Shown here in pieces: positions 44,779 through 56,029 of a DNA stretch of 64,000 nt. Made by a program: the position numbers and the translations under genes. Every line of letters starts with the position of its first letter. Positions within the stretch are counted from its first letter, which is position 1. The notes under the pieces were generated by a model, which made no database searches, was not told where the DNA came from, and was given only the letters and a program-made list of their open reading frames with translations. Source of the stretch: Papaver somniferum (lineage: Eukaryota; Streptophyta; Magnoliopsida; Ranunculales; Papaveraceae); the NCBI RefSeq assembly GCF_003573695.1, contig NC_039360.1:62032815-62096814 (forward strand). The letters run 5' to 3'.

Positions 44779-45330
44779 TATTTATTGGTGACGTGACCCA
44801 ATAAAATATTAATTAAAATATTGGTAGACTGCCGAATATTATATAATTAATCCAAATGTTGATTGTTGGATCAACATAAATTTATTAGTGTTTGAACTTG
44901 CTCAGAATGATGATTTCGTGGAGCCTTTGTTCAAAACCCTAATTTTTGATCAATCGTTCATCAATTGATGAATTGTTGAAAATAGGTCATGAGTGAGGGA
45001 GGGACCGACCACATGGAATGAAGGAGTCCATGTGGCGCCCAGGTGCTCGAGTGAGCGTGCACCAGGTCCTTAGTTGGCCAGTTGGTGAAACAATGATAAT
45101 TAAATGACGGTTTCATCATTTATTGAAATAGTGCTCGATTGAGCATTAGGTGATGAAACCTAATTATGGAAAAGTGAGGGACCGACCAAGAGGGCATAAA
45201 ACCGTCCCTTGGTGGTCGTGGGACCAGCGGATGGTCGTTTGAGAAAATTCCAAGTTGGTTGTAAAGAGTTTGGACCCAATATGAGCAATTGAGCAAATTA
45301 GGTCAAAATTATAAGAATGTGTGGACCGGC

Positions 45331-45806
45331 TGTAGTTGCAGGAAATCCTACACCACACCCCTCATATGATTTCATTATTAATCAACTCATTTTTAGGTTT
45401 ACACTCTTAATTTTATTGATCAATCTTTGAATGTTCTTACAAGAAAAGATAAAGAAATCAAGAATGATTTCTGCTCTAGACTTTCTCTCTCCTATTTACT
45501 TGTTTCTTACTCAAAAAGATCTCTCTCTCTCTCTCTCTTTATAACTTGAACGACTATTTATAGGGAAATACATAGTGGGTGACAGCTAATCTATCCTTTA
45601 TTTTCAGGTATGATTTGCGACATTCTCGCAACCTTACAAATATTAATTTCGAAAGCTCTCTAATTTTCGCAGGACTATCACATCTTTCTCGTGATCTTAA
45701 GTGACGTCATTTATTATATTCTTCCTGAAATTTTTCTGCGACGCTAATGTATTGTGTTGTTGATAATTTCACTGAAATATTGTCGTTGCGAGATTCTGAT
45801 CCTACA
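45331..45806 (-). repeat. 3' LTR of element B (476 bases)
   Basis: Left copy. It differs from the right copy by a six-base ct-repeat length change and about 15 substitutions. It contains tatttatagg (minus TATA) near 45554-45563 and a ctctct microsatellite at about 45520-45540. Ends tgtag..ctaca. Confidence 0.92.
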
Positions 45807-46006
45807 TCTTGCCTCTTCTCATATCTTTTTTGCGAAGTATAGAATGATGTGAGAAATGTCGCAGTTGTTCTCCTCTTCATATTCTGCATTTATCACACGT
45901 ATTCTTTCTTCCATTTATTTCTCGACACGTATTTTGTAACCGTTGCTTTTTAACCGCTTATATCTTTCCGTATTAATCGTGTTTATTTTCTCGAGGAGAA
46001 ATTCCC

Positions 46007-46020
46007 TCTATATATATTCC
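46007..46020 (+). promoter_or_regulatory. TATA box of element B's antisense gene
   Basis: ctatatatattcc about 200 bases before the ATG, followed by a pyrimidine-rich leader (ttctcactctctttttctttc), a typical plant core promoter. It lies about 200 bases inside the element from the 3' LTR. Confidence 0.55.
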
Positions 46021-46209
46021 TTCTCACTCTCTTTTTCTTTCTTTTTATTTTCTCTGCAACTTCATCGTTCTTCTGCAAATTCCATTATTGCAACTTTTCT
46101 TCTTTCTTCTTCAATCTTTTTAAGTTCTTCTTCATCTTCATACTATTTCTTCTGCAGATCTTCATAGTTCGTAATTTTCTTCGAAACAATCTCCCTGCTA
46201 TTGTCTTCC

Positions 46210-48367
46210 ATGGATTCATCAAGGTTAGTTTTATTTTTTCTTCTTTATGAGTTTTGCTGAAATTGATCTTGTTTATTGCCTTATTTGATGTTTTTTATGT
46301 GATTCCCATACTCTTGTTATTTCAGCAAAAGCGCCTCCAATACTAGATTTACAGTTCAGAACCCTAACATTCCCAAATCGCAGCATAAGGTTGTTGCGCA
46401 TAAAAGAAAGTCTGCGAATGATAAGGTAGTAAGAAACATTATCCTTTTCTAATAACAATATTGTTGCCTATGTTTCTTATCTGGATTGTAATTCGCAGGG
46501 TGATAAAGATGTTAATAAACCTCTCAAGAAATCTCGCCACCTTAAAACTGTTCCAACTTCTGTTCCCTTCCACTTACTCATCTATTCTAAATCTCCTGCG
46601 ACATCTTCGCAAGATAAACCTTTATATCCAATTCGCGAAAAAGCTGCCTCAGACTTCATTTCTTCAACTGACCTCTCAATGATTGAAACTCCCCTTGTTG
46701 ATCCTGCTGTGAACGAAACCTCTTCTCTTCCCATTGAGAATGTTTCTCAACCTTCTATCTCTACCAGTTCTCTACCTAAGTCTCTTCCTCTTTCGAAAGA
46801 AACCGTGAGAGGGATAGATATTGCCTTCAAAGTTTTATCTGAAGTTCTGGATGATGTCAAGAAGTCTTCTATTGATCCTATCAAGTCTAATGTTTGCGAA
46901 ATTCTGAGCAAGCATTTGGGTTCTGACAGAGCTGCTTCGCAGACAGCTTTGGAAAAAGAATGTAATGCTCTTCGTCTCGAAAATCAGAAGCTTCAGAATA
47001 TTTTACTGGATCGTGACAATCTTCGCAAGAAGAATTATGAATTGAAAGGTATGATTTTCTTATCTGTGTCTTTAATTTGCCTTTTTAATGGTTTTATCCT
47101 TCCCATATTTAATTATCCTTGAAATCCCTCTTTCGCATGTTAAGCTTTAAACCAGAAACGAATAATGGAGAGATATCAATTTGAATCTGCTGTTGAAGAA
47201 GCCCGTGTTGATAAAGAAATCTTGATGGATCAATATAACCAATTAGATAACCTCTATTCATATTCTCTTGATCATATAAATAACCTTACCAATGAAAATA
47301 CCCAATTAGTTCAAAGACAAGATTTATTAAGTAATGAAGTATCTCGTCTTTCTTATTCTTTAACTAAATCTAATTTAGGGATGGAAACTTTATCAGATGA
47401 GAATAAAACCTTATCCCAAGAGAAAAGAACTTATTTAAACAAGATGGCGATATCTTCGCAACAACTTAGTATTATTCAAAAAGTATGTGATGACCAAGAG
47501 CAATCTCTTCGCTCTTTGAGAAATGAACTTAAAGAAGTAACAGAGTCATCTATCGCTGAAAGAGATACACTCATTCAAGGTAGAATATCTTTAAGTGTAA
47601 AGGCGAATCAGCTTAAAGAACAATATTCTAAATTAGAAGAATCTTATTCTTCTCTTGCGAAGAAAAATGCCTTTCTTATTTCTAAAGAGAAAAATATTCA
47701 GTATCGACTTAAAGGTTTAGTTGGAGATAAATTTGATGACGCAATGGACCGTTGGGAGAATAGTTGTTTGTCCTTGATTCAACACCTTATTTCGCAAAAG
47801 GAAGGTAGTCATAATTGTTTGACTGCCTTAATTATCTTTTCTTTGTCATATCTTTCTGAATTCTTTATCTTAATGAAATTTTGTATTCTATCTTTCGCAG
47901 AGTATGAGAAGAATCTTCATTCTTTCATTTCTGTTTTGGAGACTAAATATGCCAAAATTCGCAAAGAAAATGCATTGCTCGTCTCTGCCCTTACTGGTTC
48001 TCGCGACCGAGCAGAAAGAAGACTTGATTATCTTGCTTATTTTAAGGATATTCAAGATAGGAATCATCAGAGATCACTTCTTCGCCAAGTTCATCTCCGG
48101 GCTGAAGTCCTTGTAAATGACATTTTATTGTCCAAATCTCTTCCTCCTACATCAATTAATCCTTTAGAAATAAATGGTGATGAAGTTCCTCGTTCTACCG
48201 ATAGTGATTATGACTACGAAAGCGGTGCAGAGGATAATTTCTTGGAAGATGAAGAAGAGATTCCTTCTAAAGAAGCACCTGCTGGTGTTAATCAAAATGA
48301 GAAAGAAATTTCTCCTGAAGAAGTAATTGCTGGCAATAATCAAGATGCTAGTCAAGGCGAAGATTAA
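46210..48367 (+). CDS. Antisense coiled-coil gene of element B (five exons, 596 residues, intact)
   Basis: Exons 46210-46223, 46326-46425, 46499-47048, 47145-47804 and 47901-48367. All introns are GT..AG, short (73-102 bases), and the joined length is a multiple of three without stops. Exon 1 is MDSSR/S; exon 2 is basic (HKVVAHKRKSANDK); exon 3 is Ser/Pro-rich, then IDIAFKVLSEVLDDVKKSS and a coiled coil. Exons 4 and 5 are almost entirely heptad-repeat coiled coil (RLSYSLTKSNLGMETLSDEN; ALLVSALTGSRDRAERRL), ending in an acidic tail (EDNFLEDEEEIPSKE). No catalytic domain is seen. At exon 4 the acceptor at 47144 keeps the frame, whereas the one at 47155 would create a stop. It resembles coiled-coil proteins annotated as putative gypsy-type transposon proteins. 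Function unknown. Confidence 0.78.
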
Positions 48368-49712
48368 AACCGAAATGAAGAAGAGGCTTGCGAGAATATT
48401 GGCGAAGAATTTCTGTTATCTCCTGCTACTGAAATTAATACTGAAGCTTGAGCTTCTTATCTAGCTTTGTCTTCTTGAATTTTCTTATTTTTATCAGTTT
48501 TGCGAGTTACATTTTTCAACCAACTTTGGAGTCAACTTTTCCTTTTAATATTTTTTTGATGAGAAAGATAATGCTTCTTGTGTATTGATTCCCATACTTG
48601 CCTCTCATTATCTTTCTTGCAAAAAATAATCTGTTACGAATACTTATAAATATTTTGTTTTATCATATGGTCTTATTTTTCCTTCCTAATTAAAGGTCTT
48701 ATTATGCCATCTCTTGTCATTGCGACAAAATCGCAGGACGTCCTTGCACTTTCATGCGAAAACCCATTGATCTTGCCTTAACTTTTTCTTTTGTATTATG
48801 GCCTCTTCAGGAATGTTGCGACAATATGACAGGCCTAAATATTCTTGCGAAAATAAAGTCCCACGAAATTGTCGTCTTGCGACGAAATCGCAGGACGTCT
48901 TCGCACTTTCATGCGGAAACCCATTGATCTCGTCTTATCCTTTTCTTTTGTATTATTTCCTCTTCAGGATTGTTGCACAAATATGACAAGCCTTAATATC
49001 CTTGCGAATAAAAAGCCTCATGAAATTTGTGTCTTAAGACACTTATCAGCTCCCTAATGGAGGGTTCCGCCCTTATCTCCCCCCTGGTTGCCCCTTCAAG
49101 GAGGTGTACTTCTACCATACAAGGTTAGCTCCTCCCATCCAGTCTTAACAACAACCAGTTGTTTTCGCAGCCTCTAAGTAGGGTTTTCTTCAGGCCGAGT
49201 GCAGTATAAGCCAAGACTTGTCAAGAATGGTAAGGTACGCTTCAAACGTCCATGGAACTCTTGACTCAACCGTGTACCTCGGCGCCTTGATCAGATCTGC
49301 ACTCCTTGGGAGAGTCCTTATTACCTTAGTCTCCCAACCCAAGTCATATGCTTAAGCTGAGAATCCAAGGTGCCTCTCCCGGATGGGCTTTATTGACCCC
49401 AAATCTCCATGACTCAGGTTCCGGTGGCGGTGTAGCCTTTCCCTGAGCCATGCAACAGGTACCCCCTAATATGACGTACTTTAGGTCTTACATTTGCCTC
49501 TTGCGAAATTTTATTTGCGAACTAGGATGTACGCCATAAAGGTTCGCCCTTTTCTTTTATGTCATTGTTCTGTGATTATCTCTGCGAAAATTTCGCACAT
49601 CATGATCTTGTTTTGATATGAGTAATCTTGCAATTATTCTTTCAGAATCCATAACTTCTCAAATCTTCTTACGGATAATATCTTTTTAAGTACAACCTGT
49701 TCCATGGTCTGT
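48368..49712. other. Spacer between antisense gene and integrase of element B
   Basis: No gene. 48721-49034 is a 157-base direct tandem duplication (tgcgac..atcgcaggacgtc). 49040-49500 is distinctly more GC-rich and rich in cccc/gggg words. The rest is AT-rich with many ttcgca/gcgaa words. It probably holds the 3' ends of both convergent transcripts. Confidence 0.6.
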
Positions 49713-51134
49713 CTAATCTATGACCACATCTCTTCCTTCTGGATCCATTAATCTATAAGCTCCTGTTCCAACTATCTCCTTAATGATGTAAGGTCCATCC
49801 CACTTTTTCGCTAATTTTCCACCATTTTCTCGCTGATATATTGGTGTTTCTCGCAGAACTAAATCTCTTGGTTGAAATTCGCGTATTTTGACACGTTTAT
49901 TATATTCTCGGGCTAATCTTCGCTGATAATTCTCCATATGTTGTAAAGCTTTTTCTCTTCTTTCTTTTAATTCATCAAGTTTATTTAAAATCAAGCCCGC
50001 ACTAATATTTTTCTCCCAAGCTTCTCTTTTTGTTATCGGAATAACAACTTCTGTTGGTAACACCGCTTCAACTCCGTATGTTAAACAAGAAGGTGACATT
50101 CCAGTAGATTCTCTTCTAGTTGTATTATAAGCCCATACTGCATTATGTACTTGTTCGCACCATGCTCTGTGATGTCCTTCCAATTTCTTCTTTAATATAT
50201 CTGCAATTGTTTTGTTTGTTGCTTCTACTTGCCCATTAGCTTGTGGATACAAAGGAGTAGACTTTCCACATTTTATCTTGAATGCATTAAGTAGCATTTC
50301 TATATTTTGTCCTTCAAATTGTTTCCCATTATCAGATACCAACTGTGCAGGAATTCCGAATATGCAAATGATATTTTCGAATATGAATGTAAAGATATCT
50401 TTGTCGCGAATATGTTGTACTGCCTTCACTTCTGTCCATTTTGTGAAATAATCTATTGCGACTATTAAGTATCTTCTTTGTCCAGATCCTGGTAAAAATG
50501 GCCCCACAATATCTAAGCCCCACTTTCCAAAAGGCCACACACTGGTTGAAGATGACAATGGTGCTCCAGGTGCATGTATTTTCTTTCCATGCCGCTGACA
50601 ATCTTCGCAACGTCTTGATATTTGTTTTGCATCTTCATGCATATATGGCCAGTAATAACCTTGCATTTTTGCTCTATGTGCCAAAGATCTTCTTCCACTA
50701 TGATTGCCAGCATCCCCACTATGTAACGTTTTTAGCACCTTTTCTCCTTCATCTCGTGTCAAACATCTGAGTGATGGTCCATTAAAGGATTTTCGATATA
50801 GCAACCCATCTCTTAATTCATAATTCGTTGCACGGATTTTTAACTTGTGTGTTTCCAATCTATTTCTTGGTGTTTCTCCTTTCGCCAAATATGCATGAAG
50901 TTCCATTCTACAGTCTGCGATATTGTTCATTTGTTCTTCTTCTTCATTGTCTATTATCATCACGTCCACGTATTCTTCTTCATTATTAATTGATGGTGAT
51001 AGGAGTGTTTGTATTTTTATGCATCTCGCAGTTGGATCTGTCATCATGCTTGAGATGAAAGCAAAAGCGTCTGCGAGTCTGTTATCCTTTCTTGAAATGT
51101 GCCTCCATTTTATCTTTGGGATTTTCGCTGACAA
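49713..51134 (-). CDS. Integrase (and second RNase H end) of element B
   Basis: Open 473-residue frame. It begins with the end of the second RNase H (RKDNRLADAFAF), then the HHCC zinc domain (LHSGDAGNHSG..CEDCQRHG). The core carries WGLDIVGPFL (Asp), QLVSDNGKQFEG (Asp) and PQANGQVEATNK (Glu), and the C-terminal domain has REFQPRDLVLRET and AKKWDGPYIIKEIVGTGAYR. All three acidic residues are present, so the domain itself looks functional. It would insert the cDNA. A frameshift at about 51120 separates it from the upstream domains. Confidence 0.92.
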   Translation of the reverse strand: MSAKIPKIKWRHISRKDNRLADAFAFISSMMTDPTARCIKIQTLLSPSINNEEEYVDVMIIDNEEEEQMNNIADCRMELHAYLAKGETPRNRLETHKLKIRATNYELRDGLLYRKSFNGPSLRCLTRDEGEKVLKTLHSGDAGNHSGRRSLAHRAKMQGYYWPYMHEDAKQISRRCEDCQRHGKKIHAPGAPLSSSTSVWPFGKWGLDIVGPFLPGSGQRRYLIVAIDYFTKWTEVKAVQHIRDKDIFTFIFENIICIFGIPAQLVSDNGKQFEGQNIEMLLNAFKIKCGKSTPLYPQANGQVEATNKTIADILKKKLEGHHRAWCEQVHNAVWAYNTTRRESTGMSPSCLTYGVEAVLPTEVVIPITKREAWEKNISAGLILNKLDELKERREKALQHMENYQRRLAREYNKRVKIREFQPRDLVLRETPIYQRENGGKLAKKWDGPYIIKEIVGTGAYRLMDPEGRDVVID

Positions 51135-52006
51135 TTCTTCAACAACTTCTTGTATTTCTTCAAGGATAGTTCATTTGTAGTATACTCTCCCTTTATTTGG
51201 CGAATAACTAGCTGCGAATCACTAGTGATCCTGGCATTTTCTAGTTTCATTTCTATTGCGAATTTTAAGGCATGTATCACAGCTTCATATTCGGTTTCAT
51301 TATTAGTGGAGGAAAATTCCAATCTGAATGAAAAATCCATTTTTATTCCTTCTGGCGAAATTAAAACAATTCCAACTCCATTTCCTTCTCCATTTGATGA
51401 TCCATCTACCAATATTTCCCATCTATTTGGTTCTGTTAATAAATCTTTTGGATATCCATGTTCTTCTTCTACATCCATCATTTCTTCTACTGCTTCATCT
51501 TCTTCTAAAGGAAATTCTTCCAAGAAATCTGCAACAACTTGTGATTTTGGTGAAGACAAAATTTCATATTTAATATCTAAGTGGCCTACTTGTGCATTCC
51601 ATCTCTCCACTCTTCCTGATCTTTTAGAATTCTTCATCACTGATTCAATTGGTACTTTTGTTAATACCTTTATCTTGTGTGCTTGAAAGTATATGCGGAG
51701 CTTAAATGATGCATAAACTAATGCTAAGATTAACTTTTCAATCTTTGAGTAATTCTTCTCGGCAGTATTGAAAGTTTTGCTAATGTAATAAATGGGTTTC
51801 TCCACTCCTGCGTCTACTCGCAATAACACAACACTTAATGCATGCGACATCGTCGCAAGATAGATCAATAATTCTTCTCCTGATTCTGCTTTTTGTAAAA
51901 TAGTTGTATTCATAAGATGTTCTTTGATTCCTTGAAAAGTTTTTTCACATTCACCAGTCCATTTAAATTTCGCACCCTTCTTGAGTATATCAAAAAATAT
52001 TTGCAT
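51110..52006 (-). pseudogene. RNase H and second RNase H of element B
   Basis: 298 residues. ILKKGAKFKWTGECEKTFQG is the connection, LIYLATMSHALSVVLLRVDAG and EKPIYYISKTFNTAEKNYSK the first RNase H. WEILVDGSSNGEGNGVGIVL (Asp), STNNETEYEAVIHAL (Glu) and ITSDSQLVIRQIKGEY (Asp) form the archaeal-type second RNase H of the Tat clade. The frame changes at about 52000 (from RT) and again at about 51120 (into the integrase frame). Confidence 0.88.
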
Positions 52007-52401
52007 TTGTCTGATGATCGCGAAATGAATCTCCCCAACGAAGCTAGAAGCCCATTCAACTTATGTACATCTTTTATTGTTGCTGGTGTTGGCATGTCAC
52101 GAACTGCTTGCACTTTTTCTGGATCAACCTGTATTCCTTCTTTTGATACAATGTAGCCTAAAAATTTTCCCGATGCAACTCCAATAGTACACTTCTCAGG
52201 ATTCAATTTAATGTTATACTGCCGCATTTGTTCAAAAATCTCCCTCAGGTCTTGTACATGGTCTTTAGCTTCTTTACTCTTTACTAACATGTCATCCACG
52301 TATACTTCTAATGTTTTGTGTATCCATTTTGCGAACACCTTCTCTACCATTCTTTGGTATGTCGCTCCCGCGTTTCGCAAACCAAATGGCATTTTCGTGT
52401 A
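51910..52401 (-). pseudogene. Reverse transcriptase of element B, C-terminal half
   Basis: KMPFGLRNAGATYQRMVEKV, the catalytic EVYVDDMLVKSKE, KLNPEKCTIGVASGKFLGYI and VRDMPTPATIKDVHKL are the palm and thumb motifs of gypsy RT. It is in frame with the upstream half but separated from it by a single taa stop at 52404-52402. Near 52000 it shifts frame. Confidence 0.9.
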
Positions 52402-52404
52402 ACA

Positions 52405-53844
52405 TTATAAACCTCTAGGGGCAAAGAAAGCAGTATGTTCTTGATCTTCTTCAGCGAGAGGTATTTGGTTATACCCTTTGTACCCATCTAAAGATGATAC
52501 CCTATCATTTCCCGCTGCGTATTCCACCAATTGACGAATATCTGGTAATGGAAAACTATCTTTGGGGAAAGCTTTTTTTAAATCAGTGAAATCTATGCAA
52601 ATCCTGATTCCTTTGTTTTTCTTTGGGACAATGGCCATATTCGCTATCCATTCTGGGTATTTAGATTCTCTTATGATTCCCGCCTCAAGCATTTTCTGTA
52701 GTTCTTCTTCTATTTGGGAATGGTAATTTGTTGCAATTTTTCTTATTCTCTGTTTAAATGGTCTCACATTTTTGTTAATCTCCAACTTATGGCATGCAAT
52801 TGATGGATCTATTCCCGGTATCTCATCCATGCTTCCTGCGAAAACATCTTTATATTCTCGCAACAAGTTAACAGTTCTTTCTTCTTCTTCCATATCCATT
52901 TTGGTTCCAATTCTCAATATTAGAGGTTCCTCTATAGTCCCAACGTTTATTTCTTTTGTTGGTTCTGCGGCAGTGTAACTGGGTTTAGGTTCTCTCATTG
53001 GTGTTGGTTCTTTTATTGTTTTCATAGGTCCTTCTCCTTCTTCCGAAATTTCGCTGGGTATTCCTTTGCCTTCTTTTGCCCTTATCATATATACTTTAAA
53101 TTCTTCTTCTTTCTTTGCTTCCTCTACCAACTTTCTGCGAAATTGTTTCTTTTTTGCTTGTCCTTCATAATGCTTTACTTCAATTTGATGACATAATTTC
53201 GCATTGTCAACATCTCCTCTGATTTCACCTATTCCATTTGGTGTGGGGAATTTAATACATTGATGCAACGTTGATACCACAGCTTTTATCGCATGTATCC
53301 ATGGTCTTCCTAATAACATATTATATGGCGATTCCATATCCACCACGCACAACGTTACATGTGTTTCGATTTCTCCAAGTGGAATTCGTACCACTATCTC
53401 TCCTTTAGGTTTTGTTGTGGATTTACCAAAGCCGTGAAAAAAATATGTTGAACTGGACATTTCTTCATCTTTAAATCCCATTCCCCAGAATGCGTGATAA
53501 AATATTATATCCAATGAACTTCCTGTATCGATTAAAGTTCTGTTCAATATCCATTCTCCTGTGGATTTTGTCGTTGTCTCCTTCTCTTTTCGCGTAATAG
53601 TCATTGTGATAACCAACAGAGATGTGTGGTTCAAATTTTGTTTTGGTATTTCTGCCGCCATGAATGTAATTTTTTGCTTTTCCCAATCTTTCAAGGGTGA
53701 TGTCTTTTCTACCGCCATAACTTTCCTTCCTTCAAAATTTCGTTTATGTATTCTTCCTTTGATGTTTTCATGGAATTCATTAATCATCGTTTTTGTTATC
53801 ATATTACACTCCAATCTTTTGTCATCTTCATTAATTTTATTCAT
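52405..53844 (-). pseudogene. Protease and reverse transcriptase N-terminal half of element B
   Basis: 479 residues. First ~70 are a Lys/Glu-rich gag tail without capsid or zinc knuckle. The protease has NRTLIDTGSSLDII (DTG active site near residue 109) and YNMLLGRPWIHAIKAVVST. A long linker of EEAKKEEEFK type follows, then RT with LLREYKDVFAGSMDEIPGID, MAIVPKKNKGIRICIDFTDL, DSFPLPDIRQLV and SLDGYKGYNQIPLAEEDQEH, ending at the stop after FFAPRGL. Only about 100 bases lie between the primer site and this frame, so the missing capsid is real in this copy. Confidence 0.9.
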
Positions 53845-53926
53845 CTTTCTTCTAACTGATTCACTAATTTATTTAATCACTTTCTTGATTTGAATATTCT
53901 CAACAACAATCTTCAACTCTTCAATC

Positions 53927-53944
53927 TCCCTGTTTCTAGCGCCA
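53927..53944 (-). promoter_or_regulatory. Primer binding site of element B
   Basis: Minus strand TGGCGCTAGAAACAGGGAG, three bases after the LTR end. The TGGCGCTAGAA start resembles primer sites of Tat-clade elements in grasses. It differs from those of elements A and C, so B is a separate family. Confidence 0.7.
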
Positions 53945-53947
53945 TTA

Positions 53948-54417
53948 TGTAGTTGCAGGAAATCCTACACTACACCCCTCATATGATTTCATTATTAATC
54001 AACTCATTTTTAGGTTTACATTCTTAATTTTATTGATCAATCTTTGAATGTTCTTACAAGAAAAGATAAAGAAATCAAGAATGATCTCTGCTCTAGACTT
54101 TCTCTCTCCTATTTACTTGTTTCTTACTCAAAAAGATCTCTCTCTCTCTTTACAACTTGAACGACTATTTATAGGGAAATACATAGTGGGTGACAGCTAA
54201 TCTATCCTTTATTTTCGGGTATGATTTGCGACATTCTCGCAACCTTACGAATATTAATCTCGCAAGCTCTCTAATTTTCGCAGGACTATCACATCTTTCT
54301 CATGATCTTAAGTGACATCATTTATTATATTCTTCCTGAAATTGTTCTGCGACGCTATTGTATTGTGTTGTTGATAATTTCGCTGAAATATTGTCGTTGC
54401 GAGATTCTGATCCTACA
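53948..54417 (-). repeat. 5' LTR of element B (470 bases)
   Basis: Right copy. The minus-strand TATA element ctataaatag is at 54174-54165. Ends tgtag/ctaca. Confidence 0.92.
54165..54174 (-). promoter_or_regulatory. TATA box in element B 5' LTR
   Basis: Minus strand ctataaatag, followed on minus by cgttcaagttgtaaagagag. Also present in the left LTR. Confidence 0.6.
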
Positions 54418-55678
54418 CCGGCTCCTTGCAAGCCTTAGGGCCGGCCTTGGTCGATCAAGGAAGTATGCCCGTGTCACCATAATGTCTGTGTCTCAGTCCT
54501 GAGAGTTTCGGCATTTTCTGATGTGCGTTTGAGCAATATTTTGAATTTTCAGAAGAGTTCGATCTTTGATTTAAATTCTTGATTTCGCTCGAATGAGCAA
54601 GTAGATTTTTGCTCGTTTGATCAAAAATTTGGAAAATATTAAAATAACGATATTTTAATATTTGGTGTGAGTAGCCTAGTCGATCATGTGACCATTTAAC
54701 TTTTTGGCTTTTTCATGGTTTGAGCAATATTTGAGAAAATATGAAGAAACCATGATTTTTGCTCAAACTGGGGAGTTTCATGAGATGAAGGAAATAATAA
54801 TTATGAAAGACTAGGGATTGTAAGGTGTGGGACCGGCCACGGCTAGGGCATGGCCGGCCGGCCATGTAGCCCGGTCCCACGACACCTTTCACTATTTTTA
54901 TTATTTTTCATGAAACCGTGATAATATGGAGAAACCATGAGTTTTGCTCAAACAAGGAAGTTGCTAGAATGAAGGAGTTTTCATGAGTTCATGAAAATAA
55001 TAAAATAAGGAAAAATAATGGAAGAAGTATGGGGACCGGCCACGGCTAGGCATGGCTTGTCGGCCGGTCGGCCAGGTCCCTCGGCGCCTTTTCATTATTT
55101 TAATATTATTATTTTCTCTCTCTTGTTTTGTGTAGGATTCCTCATTTATCCATATTTTCGAATGCTCGTTCGTGCATTTGGGTGCTCATTCGTGCATCAT
55201 TGTTGAGTACACTTGCACCATTTCTCGGGGCTTACTCAGTGATAATCCAGATGCCCGGTTATTGAGTGTTTATTACTAATTTATGAAATTCAGTGGAGAA
55301 TGGTTCATGAAACTGAGTAATAAAAGTGAGTAGTTATTTATTATCAATCCATAAGATCAGCCGTGGATTCGATTATGGATTCGTAATAATAAAATGAGCA
55401 TTACCATCTCATAGGATCGTGGATTCGACTACAGAATCGGAGTAATAAAATTGTTTATTACCATTCCATGAGATCAGCCGTGGGTTCGATCATGAAATCG
55501 TAGTAATAAGATTATCTATTACCATTCCATGAGATCAGTCGTGGATTCGATCATGAAATAGGAGTAATGAGATAAAATAGATTATCTTCTAGGAATTCAG
55601 TGGTGAATGTCACGGTAGAATTAATCTATTGCAGAAGGAATATTAGCCAGTTAAAGCGTCATACCCATTCTGAAAGGT

Positions 55679-55930
55679 GCATAGTCAGGAAACAGCGAGT
55701 GTTGTCGATGTCGTGAAGGAGTTTTGCCCTCTCAACAATCAAGTATGGAGAACCGCCTGGATCTATACACGGTCTCTCTACATAGTCAGGAAACAGTGAG
55801 TGTCACCGACGTCATGATGGCGTTAATGCTCTCAATCTTACAGAGAACCCCACAATCGTTATTCTATGTAGAGAGGGGTCTCTCTATGTAGTCAGGGAAC
55901 AATGAGTGTCACCGACGTCCTGAAGGCGTT
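55679..55930 (-). repeat. Three ~105-base units in element A's LTR
   Basis: Units at about 55679, 55777 and 55886 share tagtcaggaaacagtgagtg and caccgacgtcatgaaggcg words. Element C has two related units (gataacgtcttcaggaac near 9510). Confidence 0.55.
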
Positions 55931-56029
55931 AATTTCTCAATCATACGGAGAACCGCCCAATTATGTTATTCTGCATAGAGGGCATGATGAAATGCGAGGC
56001 ATCGAACGCTCAGCTAGTGGAGGCCTTTC

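Larger units (their letters stand above)
45331..54417 (-). mobile_element. Element B: Tat-clade gypsy element without capsid, with an intact antisense gene
   Basis: LTRs 53948-54417 (5', minus) and 45331-45806 (3') are about 97 percent alike by eye. The target duplication ccggc (45326-45330, 54418-54422) is perfect. On minus: primer site, protease, RT, RNase H, second RNase H, integrase (to 49713), a 1.3-kb spacer, then the plus-strand five-exon gene 46210-48367. Only about 100 bases separate the primer site from the first frame, so the capsid part of gag is missing. It is the youngest-looking Tat element here and sits inside the GC-rich hairpin region of element A's LTR. Confidence 0.92.

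Noticed and set aside
45520..45545. ct microsatellite as a functional site
   Set aside because: Simple length polymorphism between the two element B LTRs.
51150..51686. Plus-strand frame of 178 codons
   Set aside because: Shadow of the element B RNase H region, Ser/Phe-rich translation.
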